Shown: piece after piece, positions 20,004 to 29,627 of the stretch | Layout: each line of letters opens with the position of its first letter | How positions within the stretch are numbered: the first letter of the stretch is position 1 | DNA from: Anaerolineae bacterium | GTDB taxonomy: Bacteria; Chloroflexota; Anaerolineae; Aggregatilineales; Phototrophicaceae | DNA: 64,000 bases | Assembly (NCBI GenBank): GCA_022822305.1 | Contig: JAJEBY010000016.1 | Coordinates: forward strand, 496,001 to 560,000 | Reading direction: 5' to 3' | Made by a program: the position numbers and the translations under genes | The notes under the pieces: model-generated | What the model was told of the DNA's origin: nothing | What the model saw: only the letters and a program-made list of their open reading frames with translations | Databases searched by the model: none

Positions 20004-21294
20004 ACGGGGGCGACTGATCTTGCGGCCGGGCGGCGTCCTGCGCGGCGAGGTCGCGGTCCCCGGCGACAAGTCAATCTCGCATCGCGCGGTCATGCTGGCT
20101 TCAATGGCGCGCGGCGCGTCAGAAATTCGCAATTGGCTGGCGGCTGGCGATACCGAAGCGACTTTGGGCGCCATGCGGGCTTTGGGCGCAGACATCACGC
20201 GCCACGACGCCAATGCGCTGACCATCGACGGCGGGAATCTGCGCGAAGCGACGGCGCCGCTGAATTTGATGAACGCGGGGACGGGTATCCGGCTGCTGGC
20301 CGGGATTATGGCCGGTCAGTCTTTTCCCAGCGTATTGGATGGCAGCGAGCAATTGCGGCGGCGTCCGATGAAGCGCATCACCACGCCCTTGCAACAGATG
20401 GGCGCCGAGATTGAATCTGATAATGGCGGCTGTCCTTTGCGGATTCGCCCGGCGGCGCTCAAGGGCATCACCTACGAGATGCCGGTCGCCAGCGCGCAGG
20501 TGAAAAGCGCCATATTGCTTTCAGGTTTGTATGGCGATTCGCCGACGACCGTGATTCAGCCCGGTCCGGCTCGTGATCATACTGAACGCATGCTGCGGTC
20601 GCTGGGCGCGCGCGTCAGCGAAGACGGGAATGCGATAACCGTGTATCCGCATGATGAACTGGCGCCGCTGGATCTGACAGTGCCCGGAGATTTCTCCTCC
20701 GCGGCTTTCCTGCTGGTGGCGGGTTTGATCGCCCCGGGGAGCGATCTCACGATCAAGGGCGTCAATCTGAATCCGACCCGCACCGGCTTGCTGGATGTGC
20801 TGGAGGAAATGGGCGCGGATATCGAGCTGAGCAACCTTACTGAACAAGCGGGCGAGCCTATCGGCGATATCCGGGTGAAGACAAGCCAGCTCGAGGGCGT
20901 CGACATCGGCGGGGAAACGGTCGTGCGCATGATCGACGAATTTCCCATCTTGATGGTGGCGGCGCTGCGGGCGGAAGGCGAAACGCTGGTGCGCGATGCG
21001 CGTGAATTGCGTGTCAAAGAGACGGATCGGATTGCCGTGATGGCGGGCGAGCTGCGCAAGCTGGGCGCAAACATCGAGGAACGCGATGATGGCTTCCGCA
21101 TTGTTGGGCCGCAAGCCTTGACCGGCGCGCAGGTGGATGGGCATGACGACCATCGCATCGCCATGAGCTTGACGGTGGCCGGCATGATATCGGCCGAAGG
21201 CGCGGTCGTCACCGATGCCGCCTGCGCTGGCGATAGCTTTCCGGGATTCGCCGAGACGCTCGGGGATCTAGGCGCGCTTCTGGTGGCTGACTAG
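19987..21294 (+). CDS. aroA: 3-phosphoshikimate 1-carboxyvinyltransferase (EPSP synthase)
   Basis: AroA adds the enolpyruvyl group from PEP to shikimate-3-phosphate. The 435-residue protein shows VPGDKSISHRAVMLASMA (PEP/S3P site), MNAGTGIRLLAGIMAG, SAQVKSAILLSGLY, RELRVKETDRI and DGHDDHRIAMSL. I place the start at the ATG at 19987, 17 bases inside the tyrA end. A GTG at 19966 would add seven residues. The glycine of the NAGTG motif is retained, which is typical of ordinary EPSP synthases. Confidence 0.95.
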   Translation: MKTDGKRGRLILRPGGVLRGEVAVPGDKSISHRAVMLASMARGASEIRNWLAAGDTEATLGAMRALGADITRHDANALTIDGGNLREATAPLNLMNAGTGIRLLAGIMAGQSFPSVLDGSEQLRRRPMKRITTPLQQMGAEIESDNGGCPLRIRPAALKGITYEMPVASAQVKSAILLSGLYGDSPTTVIQPGPARDHTERMLRSLGARVSEDGNAITVYPHDELAPLDLTVPGDFSSAAFLLVAGLIAPGSDLTIKGVNLNPTRTGLLDVLEEMGADIELSNLTEQAGEPIGDIRVKTSQLEGVDIGGETVVRMIDEFPILMVAALRAEGETLVRDARELRVKETDRIAVMAGELRKLGANIEERDDGFRIVGPQALTGAQVDGHDDHRIAMSLTVAGMISAEGAVVTDAACAGDSFPGFAETLGDLGALLVAD

Positions 21295-21339
21295 CGGATT
21301 CCCGCGACAGACTTGTGAGCATTCGGGTGTGAAATACGG

Positions 21340-22176
21340 ATGAATCGCGTCGGGGTAATCGGATTTCCGGTCGAGCACAGCCTCAGCCCGATCATGCACG
21401 ATGCGGCCTTCGACGCCTTGGGCATGAGCGACTGGCTGTATGACGCCATGGCCATTCCGCCGGATATCCTGCGCTTGGGACTGCGTGAGCCGAGAGACCA
21501 CGGCTACATCGGCATCAATGTCACCGTACCGCATAAGGAAGCGGTCATGGCCTTCGTGCGTCCGGATGAGAAAGCGCGCGCAATCGGCGCGGTCAACACG
21601 ATTGATTTCCGCAGCAATATCGGCACCAACACCGATGCCGATGGCTTCATCGAGGACTTGCGCGCCAACGGAATCGCGCCAGAAGGCCAGAGCGCCCTGG
21701 TGCTGGGCGCGGGCGGCGCGGCGCGAGCGGCAGTCTATGGACTGGCCCGCGTCGGCGCCGAAGTGGCCATTGTCAACCGCACCAAGACGCGGGCTGATCG
21801 CTTAGCAGCCCACTTGAAGGCGAGCGCGGGCATCAGCGGCGTAAAGGTGATGACACTGGACGAAGCGGCGGACCGGGACATGTCGCTGATCGTCAACTGT
21901 ACGTCAGTTGGCTTGCATCCGGAGATTAAGCAGTCGCCCTGGATTCATGGCGTGCCGTTTCCCGAAGGCGTCACAGTATATGATATGGTTTATCGGCCGG
22001 CCAATACGGCGCTGATGCAGCAGTGCGTGGCGCATGGCGGGCGGGCCATCGGCGGCTTGGGCATGCTGGCGCGTCAGGGCGCCATCGCCTTTGAATTGTG
22101 GACAGGCGTCCAGCCGCCCGTGGATGTGATGATTTCAGCGCTGCGGGACGCGTTGGAAGAGGTCAAGGACAGTTGA
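21340..22176 (+). CDS. aroE: Shikimate dehydrogenase
   Basis: AroE reduces 3-dehydroshikimate with NADPH. The 278-residue protein begins with the substrate-binding GVIGFPVEHSLSPIMHDAAF and contains INVTVPHKEAVM (catalytic Lys). NTDADGFIEDL supplies the catalytic Asp, the nucleotide loop is LVLGAGGAARAAVYGL, and the basic cluster NRTKTRADRL indicates NADP preference. The C-terminal GLGMLARQGAIAFELWTG is typical. It lies 45 bases after aroA. Confidence 0.95.
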   Translation: MNRVGVIGFPVEHSLSPIMHDAAFDALGMSDWLYDAMAIPPDILRLGLREPRDHGYIGINVTVPHKEAVMAFVRPDEKARAIGAVNTIDFRSNIGTNTDADGFIEDLRANGIAPEGQSALVLGAGGAARAAVYGLARVGAEVAIVNRTKTRADRLAAHLKASAGISGVKVMTLDEAADRDMSLIVNCTSVGLHPEIKQSPWIHGVPFPEGVTVYDMVYRPANTALMQQCVAHGGRAIGGLGMLARQGAIAFELWTGVQPPVDVMISALRDALEEVKDS

Positions 22177-22213
22177 GCAAATGATCTCGCTGTAGCGCGA
22201 GGAAGTAGCTGAT

Positions 22214-23392
22214 ATGCCAATTCGATTTTTCACAGCTGGCGAAAGTCACGGTCCGAGTTTGACTGCGATACTGGAAGGCATGCCGGCGGGACTGCCGCTA
22301 TCGGTCGAGGACATCAATATTGATCTGCGGCGGCGCCAGAAAGGCTACGGCTCCGGCGGGCGGATGCAGATCGAGAAGGACAAGATCGTCATCACATCCG
22401 GCGTGATGAATGGCATGACTACCGGCGCGCCGATTGCGCTGCAAGTCGAAAACCGCGACTTCAAGAGCTGGAAGGAACGCGACATAACGCCGATCACGAC
22501 GCCGCGCCCCGGCCACGCCGATTTGACCGGCGCGCTCAAGTATGGCTACCGCGAATTGCGGCTGTCGCTGGAACGAGCGAGCGCCCGCGAGACCACTATG
22601 CGTGTGGCGATTGGAGCCATCTGCAAGCGATTCTTGCGCGAGTTTGGTGTTTCTGTCGATGGCTACGTTTCGCAGATCGGCAGCGTCAAGGCAGATCTGG
22701 CGGCGATGAGCCTGGATGAGCGCATTCGGCGCAACGAAGACAACGATGTGCGATGCCCGGACGCCGCGGCAGCGGAGCAAATGCACGCGCTTATCCGGCA
22801 GGTCAAGATCGACCAGGATACGCTTGGCGGCGTCTTCGAAGTTGCGGCGCGCGGCGTGCCGCCGGGATTGGGCTCGCACGTGCATTATGATCGCAAGCTC
22901 GATGGACGGCTGGTGGGGGCGATGGTGAGCATCCAGGCGATGAAAGGCGCGGAGATCGGCAGCGGATTCGAGAATGCGGGCAAAACGGGATCCCAGGTTC
23001 ACGATGAGATTGTCGTCGACGATGCGGGCCATATTTCTCGCAAGACCAATCGCGCCGGCGGATTAGAAGGTGGCATATCGACAGGCGAACCCATCGTGGT
23101 GCGGGTGGCGATGAAGCCGATCTCGACCATGCTGCGCGGCGCAGGATCAGTTGATCTGGCGACGGGCGCGGCCAATATGACCGTATACGAACGGAGCGAC
23201 TTCTGCGCATTGCCGCGGGCAGTGCCGGTGGGCGAGGCGATGATGGCCTTCGTCTTGACCGACGCGCTTCTGGAGAAGCTTGGCGGCGATAGCATCGAAG
23301 AAATGAAACCGCGTTTCGCGGCTCTGCGCCGCAATCGACTGGAAGATCTGCCGATGGATAATGTCGCCTGGCGCTTTGGGTACGAGCTATGA
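22214..23392 (+). CDS. aroC: Chorismate synthase
   Basis: AroC eliminates phosphate from EPSP using reduced FMN to give chorismate. The 392-residue protein has the family signatures FFTAGESHGPSLTAILEGMP, RRQKGYGSGGRMQIE, RPGHADLTGALKYG and the ERASARETTMRVAIGA block. The C-terminal half has GGLEGGISTGEPIVVRVAMKP and the conserved RSDFCALPRAVPVGEAM. The stop overlaps the aroK-aroB fusion start by four bases. Confidence 0.96.
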   Translation: MPIRFFTAGESHGPSLTAILEGMPAGLPLSVEDINIDLRRRQKGYGSGGRMQIEKDKIVITSGVMNGMTTGAPIALQVENRDFKSWKERDITPITTPRPGHADLTGALKYGYRELRLSLERASARETTMRVAIGAICKRFLREFGVSVDGYVSQIGSVKADLAAMSLDERIRRNEDNDVRCPDAAAAEQMHALIRQVKIDQDTLGGVFEVAARGVPPGLGSHVHYDRKLDGRLVGAMVSIQAMKGAEIGSGFENAGKTGSQVHDEIVVDDAGHISRKTNRAGGLEGGISTGEPIVVRVAMKPISTMLRGAGSVDLATGAANMTVYERSDFCALPRAVPVGEAMMAFVLTDALLEKLGGDSIEEMKPRFAALRRNRLEDLPMDNVAWRFGYEL

Positions 23393-24906
23393 GCGGCGCC
23401 GACAACATCGTCATCACCGGATTCATGGGCACGGGGAAGTCCACTGTGGGCAAAATCGTCGCCCGGCGACTCGACCGGCAATTCGTCGATATGGATGATG
23501 TGATTGAGTCGCGGGCGGGCGCGACAATTCCGAACATTTTCAGCGAGCGAGGCGAAGCGGCATTCCGCGCGCTGGAACGTGACTTGGCAGGTGAGCTGTC
23601 GGCGCAATCGGACCTGGTGATCGCGACCGGCGGAGGCACCCTGGTGCGGCCGGAATTGCGCGCCGTCATGGGCGTCAGCGGCAGGTTGATCTGCCTCAAT
23701 GCCAGCAAGGGTGACATACAAGAGCGACTGCGGAAATCCAATAACCGGCCGCTCGCCGGATCATGGGAGCGCCTGCTTGACCAACGACAGCGGGATTATG
23801 CGGATATCGAGCATCAGATCGATACCAAGGGCAAATCGCCCGATGCGGTTGCCGGCGAGATTATCGCGTTGGCGGGGCAGCGACTGCACGTGAAAACGCC
23901 GACCGGTCCCGGATATGATATTTGGATTCGGCGCGGCATCCTCAATCATGTCGAGGACATTCTGGAAGACCTCGCGCCCGGGACGCACGTGGTCGTCGCC
24001 ACCAACGAGACGCTTGCGCCGATGTATGGCGAGCGACTGGCGAGTCGCCTGGAAAATGCCGACATGATCACGGTGCCGGATGGCGAAGCGCACAAGAATC
24101 TGGACACCGTGGCGCGGATCTATGACGATCTGCTTTCCCTTGGCGCCGACCGCAACACGACCCTGGTTGCGCTTGGCGGCGGCGTTGTCGGCGATACCGT
24201 CGGATACGCCGCGGCGACGTATATGCGCGGGATCAGACTGGTACAGATTCCCACGACATTGCTGGCGATGGTCGATTCCAGCGTCGGCGGCAAAGTTGGC
24301 GTGGACCTGCCGCAAGGCAAGAATCTGATCGGCGCTTTCAAGCAGCCGCAGGCGGTAATCGTCGATACGCAAGCGCTGGAAACGCTGCCGGCGCTGCAGT
24401 GGCGCTGTGGCATGGCCGAAGTGATAAAACACGGATTGATCGCTCGCCCGTCCTTGCTGGATCCAGACATGTGGTCGCGGGATCGGGTCGTCGAGCTGGT
24501 GCGTGACGCGGTACAGGTCAAGATCGAGGTGGTGCAGCAGGATCCGTTTGAGCGCGGCATTCGCGCGCACTTAAACCTGGGTCATACCTTTGGTCACGCC
24601 ATCGAAAAGGTCACCGGCTATCGTGTGCCGCATGGCGAAGCGGTGGCGATCGGAATCGTGAAGGCCGCCAGATTATCGCAAAGATTGGGCATGATCGGCG
24701 TCGATGTGGTAGACAAGATCGTATCGATCCTTGAGGCGATTGGATTGCCCATCGATATCGCGCTGGATCGGCATGAATGGTACGCGGCGATGTCCACCGA
24801 CAAGAAATGGCAATCCGGCAAGTCTCGCTTCATCTTGTTGACGGCGTTGGGCGAGGCGACCATCATCGAAGGCCTCTCCAAAGACGAAGTCCTGGCAGTT
24901 TTGTAA
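23389..24906 (+). CDS. aroKB: Shikimate kinase / 3-dehydroquinate synthase fusion
   Basis: One 505-residue polypeptide carries two shikimate-pathway enzymes. Residues 1-165 form shikimate kinase, with [11 protein letters not shown] as Walker [10 protein letters not shown] for substrate binding, ATGGGTLV and the lid arginine in NNRPLAG. Residues from about 175 form DHQ synthase: [60 protein letters not shown], and the zinc histidines in [11 protein letters not shown] and [11 protein letters not shown]. No stop or frameshift separates the halves. They catalyse non-consecutive steps (2 and 5). The gene overlaps aroC by four bases and precedes aroQ. Confidence 0.95.
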   Translation: MSGADNIVITGFMGTGKSTVGKIVARRLDRQFVDMDDVIESRAGATIPNIFSERGEAAFRALERDLAGELSAQSDLVIATGGGTLVRPELRAVMGVSGRLICLNASKGDIQERLRKSNNRPLAGSWERLLDQRQRDYADIEHQIDTKGKSPDAVAGEIIALAGQRLHVKTPTGPGYDIWIRRGILNHVEDILEDLAPGTHVVVATNETLAPMYGERLASRLENADMITVPDGEAHKNLDTVARIYDDLLSLGADRNTTLVALGGGVVGDTVGYAAATYMRGIRLVQIPTTLLAMVDSSVGGKVGVDLPQGKNLIGAFKQPQAVIVDTQALETLPALQWRCGMAEVIKHGLIARPSLLDPDMWSRDRVVELVRDAVQVKIEVVQQDPFERGIRAHLNLGHTFGHAIEKVTGYRVPHGEAVAIGIVKAARLSQRLGMIGVDVVDKIVSILEAIGLPIDIALDRHEWYAAMSTDKKWQSGKSRFILLTALGEATIIEGLSKDEVLAVL

Positions 24907-24923
24907 CGAGGCGCGTTCTGGCG

Positions 24924-25373
24924 ATGACCAAACATATTCTGCTCTTGCACGGTCCAAATCTCAATTTGCTGGGCACACGACAGCCGGAAATCTACGGCAA
25001 GATGACTCTGGACGACATCAACGCGGCGGTGAGGCGGCATATAGCGCCATATGAGATTGAACTGCGCATACAACAATCGAATCACGAGGGCGAGCTGGTC
25101 GGTTGGCTGCACGAGGCGCGGGGATGGGCCGATGGCGTGGTATTCAATCCCGGGGCCTACACGCATACGTCGGTCGCGTTGCGAGATGCGATAAGCGCGA
25201 CCGAATTGCCCGTGATTGAGGTGCATCTGTCCAACGTGCATGGGCGCGAGCCATTCCGTCACCGGTCGCTGCTGGCGGGTGTCTGTATAGGGCAGATTGC
25301 CGGATTCGGCTGGCATAGCTACTTGTTGGCGCTGGATGCCTTGCTGCGCGAATGGCGACTGAAATCCGATTAG
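24924..25373 (+). CDS. aroQ: 3-dehydroquinate dehydratase, type II
   Basis: Type II dehydroquinase removes water from 3-dehydroquinate. The 149-residue protein starts at [20 protein letters not shown], where the family motif [16 protein letters not shown] includes the catalytic Arg and Tyr. [17 protein letters not shown] and [17 protein letters not shown] complete the active site. The open frame extends 49 codons further upstream into aroKB, but the conserved N-terminus fixes the start. With this gene the cluster encodes every step from DAHP to chorismate. Confidence 0.94.
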   Translation: MTKHILLLHGPNLNLLGTRQPEIYGKMTLDDINAAVRRHIAPYEIELRIQQSNHEGELVGWLHEARGWADGVVFNPGAYTHTSVALRDAISATELPVIEVHLSNVHGREPFRHRSLLAGVCIGQIAGFGWHSYLLALDALLREWRLKSD

Positions 25374-25492
25374 CTGGTCAAAGAAAACGAATAAGCTCAC
25401 CTGGTTTTTGGCAATCTCGTCAGTATTCCGATCGCAGTCTGGTCGCGTACAATTTACGGGCTTTCAAGACTTGGCGATGAAGTGGACGGGGC

Positions 25493-26827
25493 ATGACGAC
25501 ATCTGCTGACGTACTAAAGTCGGTGCAAGAAGAAGACGTAAAGTTTATCGCGCTCTGGTTCACCGACATCTCGGGTTTGGTGAAGAGCGTGATGATTCCG
25601 GCGGGCGAGCTAGAGAACGTCCTGGAAAACGGCTCTCATTTTGATGGGTCCGCAATTGAAGGATTCTCGCGCGTCGCCGAAAGCGACATGGTCCTGGCGC
25701 CCGATATCAGCAGTTTCGTCGTCTTGCCCTGGACCAGCGGAGAAGACAAGACCGCTCGCCTGATTTGTTCCATCAACACGCAAAACGGCGATGCATTCAT
25801 AGGCGATCCGCGCAGCTTGCTGTCCAAGGCGCTGGAACAGGCGCGGGGCATGAATCTCGTATTCAAGACCGGCATGGAATTGGAGTTCTTTCTGTTTCCG
25901 TTGGATGACTGCGGCGAACCACAGATTCAATCAGGCCGTGATATCGCCGGCTATTTTGATATCGCGGTCGATCCAGTTCAGTCCATCAGCAGGAGCATGC
26001 TTAGGACGCTCGGCGACATCGGCATTCGCGCCGATTCGACGCATTCGGAAATTGGACAAGGCCAGCATGAAATCGATTTTCAATACGAAGACGCGCTGCG
26101 CTCGGCCGACAATGTTCTGACTGCCCGGATAGCGCTAAAGACAGTCGCCAGACAGGCCGGGCATCATTGCACATTCATGCCGCGTCCACATGTCGATTTG
26201 CCGGGATCGGGCATGCATACCCATCAAAGCCTGCACGATTTGACCACAGGCGCCAATTTATTTTGCAACAGTGATAGCGAGTACGGATTATCGGAGCAAG
26301 CCGGCTATTTCCTGGCCGGTCAACTCGCGCACGCGCGGGCGATGTGCGCAGTGCTCGCTCCCCTGGTCAATTCCTACAAGCGGCTTGGCACCAGCTTTGA
26401 AGCGCCGGTGCATGTCACCTGGGCTCATGTGAACCGCAATGCCTTGATTCGCGTGCCGAGCACAGCGCCGGGCAAGGAATATCACACGCGGCTGGAGTTG
26501 CGCTGTCCCGATTCCACGGCCAATCCATATTTGGCGACGGCGGTGATGCTTCAAGCCGGGCTCGACGGCATCCGCCACAAGATGCCGCTGCCGGATCCGC
26601 TTGAAGAAACGCTGATGCAGAGCAGCCAGGGCAGAATGCGGCGGCTCGAGGTCTTGCCGCAATCGCTTGACGAAGCGCTCGATGCCTTGCGTGATGACGA
26701 TGTGATTCTTTCGGTGCTCGGGCCCTACGTGAGCGATCGCTATATCGCGGCAAAGCGCCATGAATGCGCTGAATACAATCGGCAAGTCACCGATTGGGAG
26801 GTCAGCCGGTATCTGCGCCGGTTTTGA
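25493..26827 (+). CDS. glnA: Glutamine synthetase, type I
   Basis: GlnA makes glutamine from glutamate and ammonia. The 444 residues match the shorter GSI-alpha form. DGSAIEGFSRVAESDM is the beta-grasp signature, and GMELEFFLF and GQGQHEIDF carry the metal-binding glutamates. GSGMHTHQSL holds the ammonia/metal loop, NSYKRL and APVHVTWAHVNRNALIRVP form the ATP/glutamate site, and LELRCPDSTANPYLA follows. I see no clear adenylylation tyrosine motif. A TACAAT box at 25448-25453 may be its -10, but the matching -35 is poor. Its last 26 bases overlap the end of the convergent aspartate kinase gene. Glutamine feeds TrpG, but shared regulation is not visible. Confidence 0.94.
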   Translation: MTTSADVLKSVQEEDVKFIALWFTDISGLVKSVMIPAGELENVLENGSHFDGSAIEGFSRVAESDMVLAPDISSFVVLPWTSGEDKTARLICSINTQNGDAFIGDPRSLLSKALEQARGMNLVFKTGMELEFFLFPLDDCGEPQIQSGRDIAGYFDIAVDPVQSISRSMLRTLGDIGIRADSTHSEIGQGQHEIDFQYEDALRSADNVLTARIALKTVARQAGHHCTFMPRPHVDLPGSGMHTHQSLHDLTTGANLFCNSDSEYGLSEQAGYFLAGQLAHARAMCAVLAPLVNSYKRLGTSFEAPVHVTWAHVNRNALIRVPSTAPGKEYHTRLELRCPDSTANPYLATAVMLQAGLDGIRHKMPLPDPLEETLMQSSQGRMRRLEVLPQSLDEALDALRDDDVILSVLGPYVSDRYIAAKRHECAEYNRQVTDWEVSRYLRRF

Positions 26828-28223
26828 TCGTCAGCGCGTGAATGCGCGACAGCGCCGTTCGGCTATCGGCTTGGGAAACGGCGACGCTGATGCTGCAATC
26901 CGAGGGACCAGTCGCCAATCCATGAATCGGCAGATCATCCAGAGAGTTGAGTATCGCGCCTAACAGGCGAGGCGATTGATTGAGCGCTTGACCTATCGCG
27001 GTAACCAGCGTGAGCGTTTCGATTGTCCAGGGCATCTTCTCCGGGTATTCCGCCATCTTGGCTTTGATGGCGCGCTGCAATCGGTCGACGCCGTCGATGC
27101 CGATGCTGGTTGGAATTACCAGGCACAAGAAACTGCTGTTGGCGGATTGCGAGGCGATCATCACTTCAGAGCGCATGCCCAAGGTATCAAACAGCGTGTT
27201 GCCCACCATTTTAGTGATGCCCGCCATCGAACCGCTGCTGGGCCGCGTGAGCGCCAAGGCTTGAATTGACGTCACAGCTTTGACGGCTGAATAATCGTCG
27301 CCGGATTCGTTCGTGACAAGTGTGCCGGTCTGCTGCGGCTTGAAGACGTTCTTGATGCGCAAGGGCACGGCATGCTCCGCGAGCGGCGCGATCATCTTTG
27401 CATGCAGGATGCGAGCGCCGAAATAGGCGAGTTCGGCCGCTTCGCGATACTCCAGCCTGGGAACAACGCGCGCCTGATCAACGCTTCGAGGATCGGCGGA
27501 CATGATGCCGTCAACATCGGTCCAGATCCAAAGTTCGGCCGCATCCGCCATGACGCTGAGCACGGATGCCGTATAATCGGTGCCTCCGCGCCCCAGCGTT
27601 GTGGTCGCTCCGCCTTCGGTGGCGCCGATGAAGCCGGTCACCACCGGAACGATGCCGCGTTCCAGCATGGGAAGCAGGATGTCGTCAACTTGACGGGTGG
27701 TGCTCGACAGGACGGGATTGGCGTTGCCATGCACGTCGTCGGTGATGATAAGATCGGTGCCGTCGACGGCAATGCCACAGATGTCATTCTGCCGCAGAAG
27801 GGCCGCAATAATTCTCGCCGACAAGCGTTCACCGGCGGAGACAATCGCGTCGCTCATGCTAGGCGTCAGTTCATCATCTTGCCCATCGGCGACCCGTTGA
27901 CAATGGTCGAGCATTTCGTATAGCAGTTGATCGATATCTGCCTTTAGCGCGTTGCTTGCGGTGGCTCCAAACGGGAGCTGTTCAACCATCGCCAGGTGGC
28001 GGGTCCGCAAGGTGGCGGCGATTCTGCGATATCCGCGACGATTGGCCAGGCGCGCCAGCTGCGCGGCTTCCAACAGCATATCGGTCACGCCTTCCAGCGC
28101 CGATACCACGACCAGCAATTGGTCCCATCGCTTGCATTCGTGCAAAATGATGCTGAGCACTTGTGCGAGCGATGACGCCGTTCCCAAAGATGCGCCGCCG
28201 AACTTCATCGCTAATGTGCGCAT
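26802..28223 (-). CDS. lysC: Aspartate kinase
   Basis: Aspartate kinase starts Lys/Thr/Met synthesis. The protein begins MRTLAMKFGGASLGT, where KFGG is the ATP-site motif. VTGFIGATEGGATTTLGRGGTDYTA is the aspartate/nucleotide loop region, and DVDGIMSADPRSVDQARVVP follows. The C-terminal 150 residues contain two ACT-like segments (VTSIQALALTRPSS..., ETLTLVTAIGQAL...), suggesting feedback regulation. I choose the ATG at 28223 because TGAGGAACAC precedes it and the conserved sequence begins there; the frame stays open further upstream. The 474-residue length is normal for a monofunctional enzyme. No homoserine dehydrogenase domain is attached. Confidence 0.93.
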   Translation of the reverse strand: MRTLAMKFGGASLGTASSLAQVLSIILHECKRWDQLLVVVSALEGVTDMLLEAAQLARLANRRGYRRIAATLRTRHLAMVEQLPFGATASNALKADIDQLLYEMLDHCQRVADGQDDELTPSMSDAIVSAGERLSARIIAALLRQNDICGIAVDGTDLIITDDVHGNANPVLSSTTRQVDDILLPMLERGIVPVVTGFIGATEGGATTTLGRGGTDYTASVLSVMADAAELWIWTDVDGIMSADPRSVDQARVVPRLEYREAAELAYFGARILHAKMIAPLAEHAVPLRIKNVFKPQQTGTLVTNESGDDYSAVKAVTSIQALALTRPSSGSMAGITKMVGNTLFDTLGMRSEVMIASQSANSSFLCLVIPTSIGIDGVDRLQRAIKAKMAEYPEKMPWTIETLTLVTAIGQALNQSPRLLGAILNSLDDLPIHGLATGPSDCSISVAVSQADSRTALSRIHALTIKTGADTG

Positions 28224-28255
28224 GTGTTCCTCACACGCCAATATATTTGATGCCA

Positions 28256-28278
28256 ATTATAGAGGAATCTGCGGATTC
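28256..28278 (-). promoter_or_regulatory. lysC -10 box with adjoining inverted repeat
   Basis: On the minus strand a perfect TATAAT (28261-28256) lies 33 bases before the lysC start. Just upstream, GAATC-CGCA-GATTC forms a 14-base inverted repeat (28265-28278) that would occupy the promoter spacer, a plausible operator position. The -35 region reads GGTTCA and is weak. Confidence 0.4.
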
Positions 28279-28483
28279 TGAACCGTTTGTTGCCGCGTGT
28301 CATTTTAGCATCAGCAGCATACGGACAACAATCAAGCAGTAGGAATAGCGACTGTCCGTATTGCTTTTGACCGGGTAGTCAAGTAAAGTCTTGGTGGCTA
28401 TTCGCGTGGCAGTATCGTGCGCAAAGGCGATAATTGATGTCAACGTGGAATAGCCAATTACAGACGTGTGAAAGCAAAACGGC

Positions 28484-29605
28484 ATGAATGCTGCAGTTGC
28501 TGAATCAGCCGACCGCGTGGCCGGAGTGCGGTTTCAAAAGATCGGCAAGCTCTATCATTTTGATTACTCGGCTTATCCTGATTTGAAGCAGGGCGACTTT
28601 GTTATCGTCGATACCTTGCGCGGCCGGCAGATGGGACAGGTAATGGGTTTCACCTTGCCTGATGCTGAGCGTCCCGTGAGGAAGATATTGCGTCAAGCCA
28701 CGGCGCGCGACCTGGTCTTGCGACAGCATTGGGAGGCGCAAGAAGTCGATGCGCTGGAGGTGTGTCGCGCGACGGCATCCCAAATGCGCCGGCTTGCAGA
28801 GGTGAAATTCGTCGCCGCGCAATACAATTATGACGGCAGCGTCATCACCTTTCTCTTCAGCGCCGAACAACGTATTGATACTGCGGTGCTGAAAAAGCGG
28901 CTGCAGCGCAAGTTCAATGCGCGGATTGAAATGCGTCAGATAGGGCCGCGAGATGTTGCCAAACTGCTCGGCGGCTTCGGCGCTTGTGGAGAGACTCGCT
29001 GCTGCAGCACATTCTTGACGGATTTCAGTCCCATTTCGATCAAGATGGCCAAGGCGCAAGGCGTCTCGCTCAATCCGTCGGAAATCACCGGCATGTGCGG
29101 TCGGCTGCGCTGCTGTCTGGTTTACGAATACGAACAGTATGTGGAGGCGCGGCGGCAACTGCCGCGACGCAATAAACGCGTCGGTACGCCTTATGGCGAA
29201 GCGAAAGTTCTCGACCAACTGCCGCTGCGCGACGCTGTCATGGTTGATGTTGGCGAGGGTGTGCGCAAAGTCGTCGAGCGCGAAGACATCATTCCGCTTG
29301 AGGAATTCCGCAAGTTGGCCGAGAAAGCCCAGTCGCCCTGCGATAAACATGGCGATGGCAGCTGCGAGTGTGGCCTGCCCGTTGGACAGCGTCAGGCGGA
29401 TATCGTCGCGGCGCGTCAGACTAAACCGGAATCCGAAGCGGACGACAAAGGCGAGCGGCCTCGTGAAGACAACAAGCGGCGTCGGTCAAAGCGATCTCGC
29501 GGCAGGCGGTCGGAACAGAACAAGGGTCAAAGACGCCGGCGCGGACGACGAGGCGGCCGGCGACGCAATGACGCTTCCAGCGATCAGACCAGCAGCGACG
29601 ACTAG
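28484..29605 (+). CDS. PSP1 domain protein (RicT/YaaT-like) with Arg/Gly-rich tail
   Basis: The PSP1 family includes Bacillus RicT (YaaT), part of the Ric complex that affects RNA processing and development. The family core lies in residues 10-270. Hallmarks are the cysteine blocks FGACGETRCCSTFL and GMCGRLRCCLVYEYEQY, which in RicT help bind Fe-S clusters. The length is 373 residues because a C-terminal tail of about 90 residues has been added. That tail contains two further cysteines (CDKH...CECG) and ends in a strongly basic stretch with many RRR and GRR tripeptides, suggestive of nucleic-acid binding. No RicA or RicF homologue is visible nearby. Confidence 0.85.
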   Translation: MNAAVAESADRVAGVRFQKIGKLYHFDYSAYPDLKQGDFVIVDTLRGRQMGQVMGFTLPDAERPVRKILRQATARDLVLRQHWEAQEVDALEVCRATASQMRRLAEVKFVAAQYNYDGSVITFLFSAEQRIDTAVLKKRLQRKFNARIEMRQIGPRDVAKLLGGFGACGETRCCSTFLTDFSPISIKMAKAQGVSLNPSEITGMCGRLRCCLVYEYEQYVEARRQLPRRNKRVGTPYGEAKVLDQLPLRDAVMVDVGEGVRKVVEREDIIPLEEFRKLAEKAQSPCDKHGDGSCECGLPVGQRQADIVAARQTKPESEADDKGERPREDNKRRRSKRSRGRRSEQNKGQRRRRGRRGGRRRNDASSDQTSSDD

Positions 29606-29627
29606 CGTCTCGTGATGAAAGCCCGCC

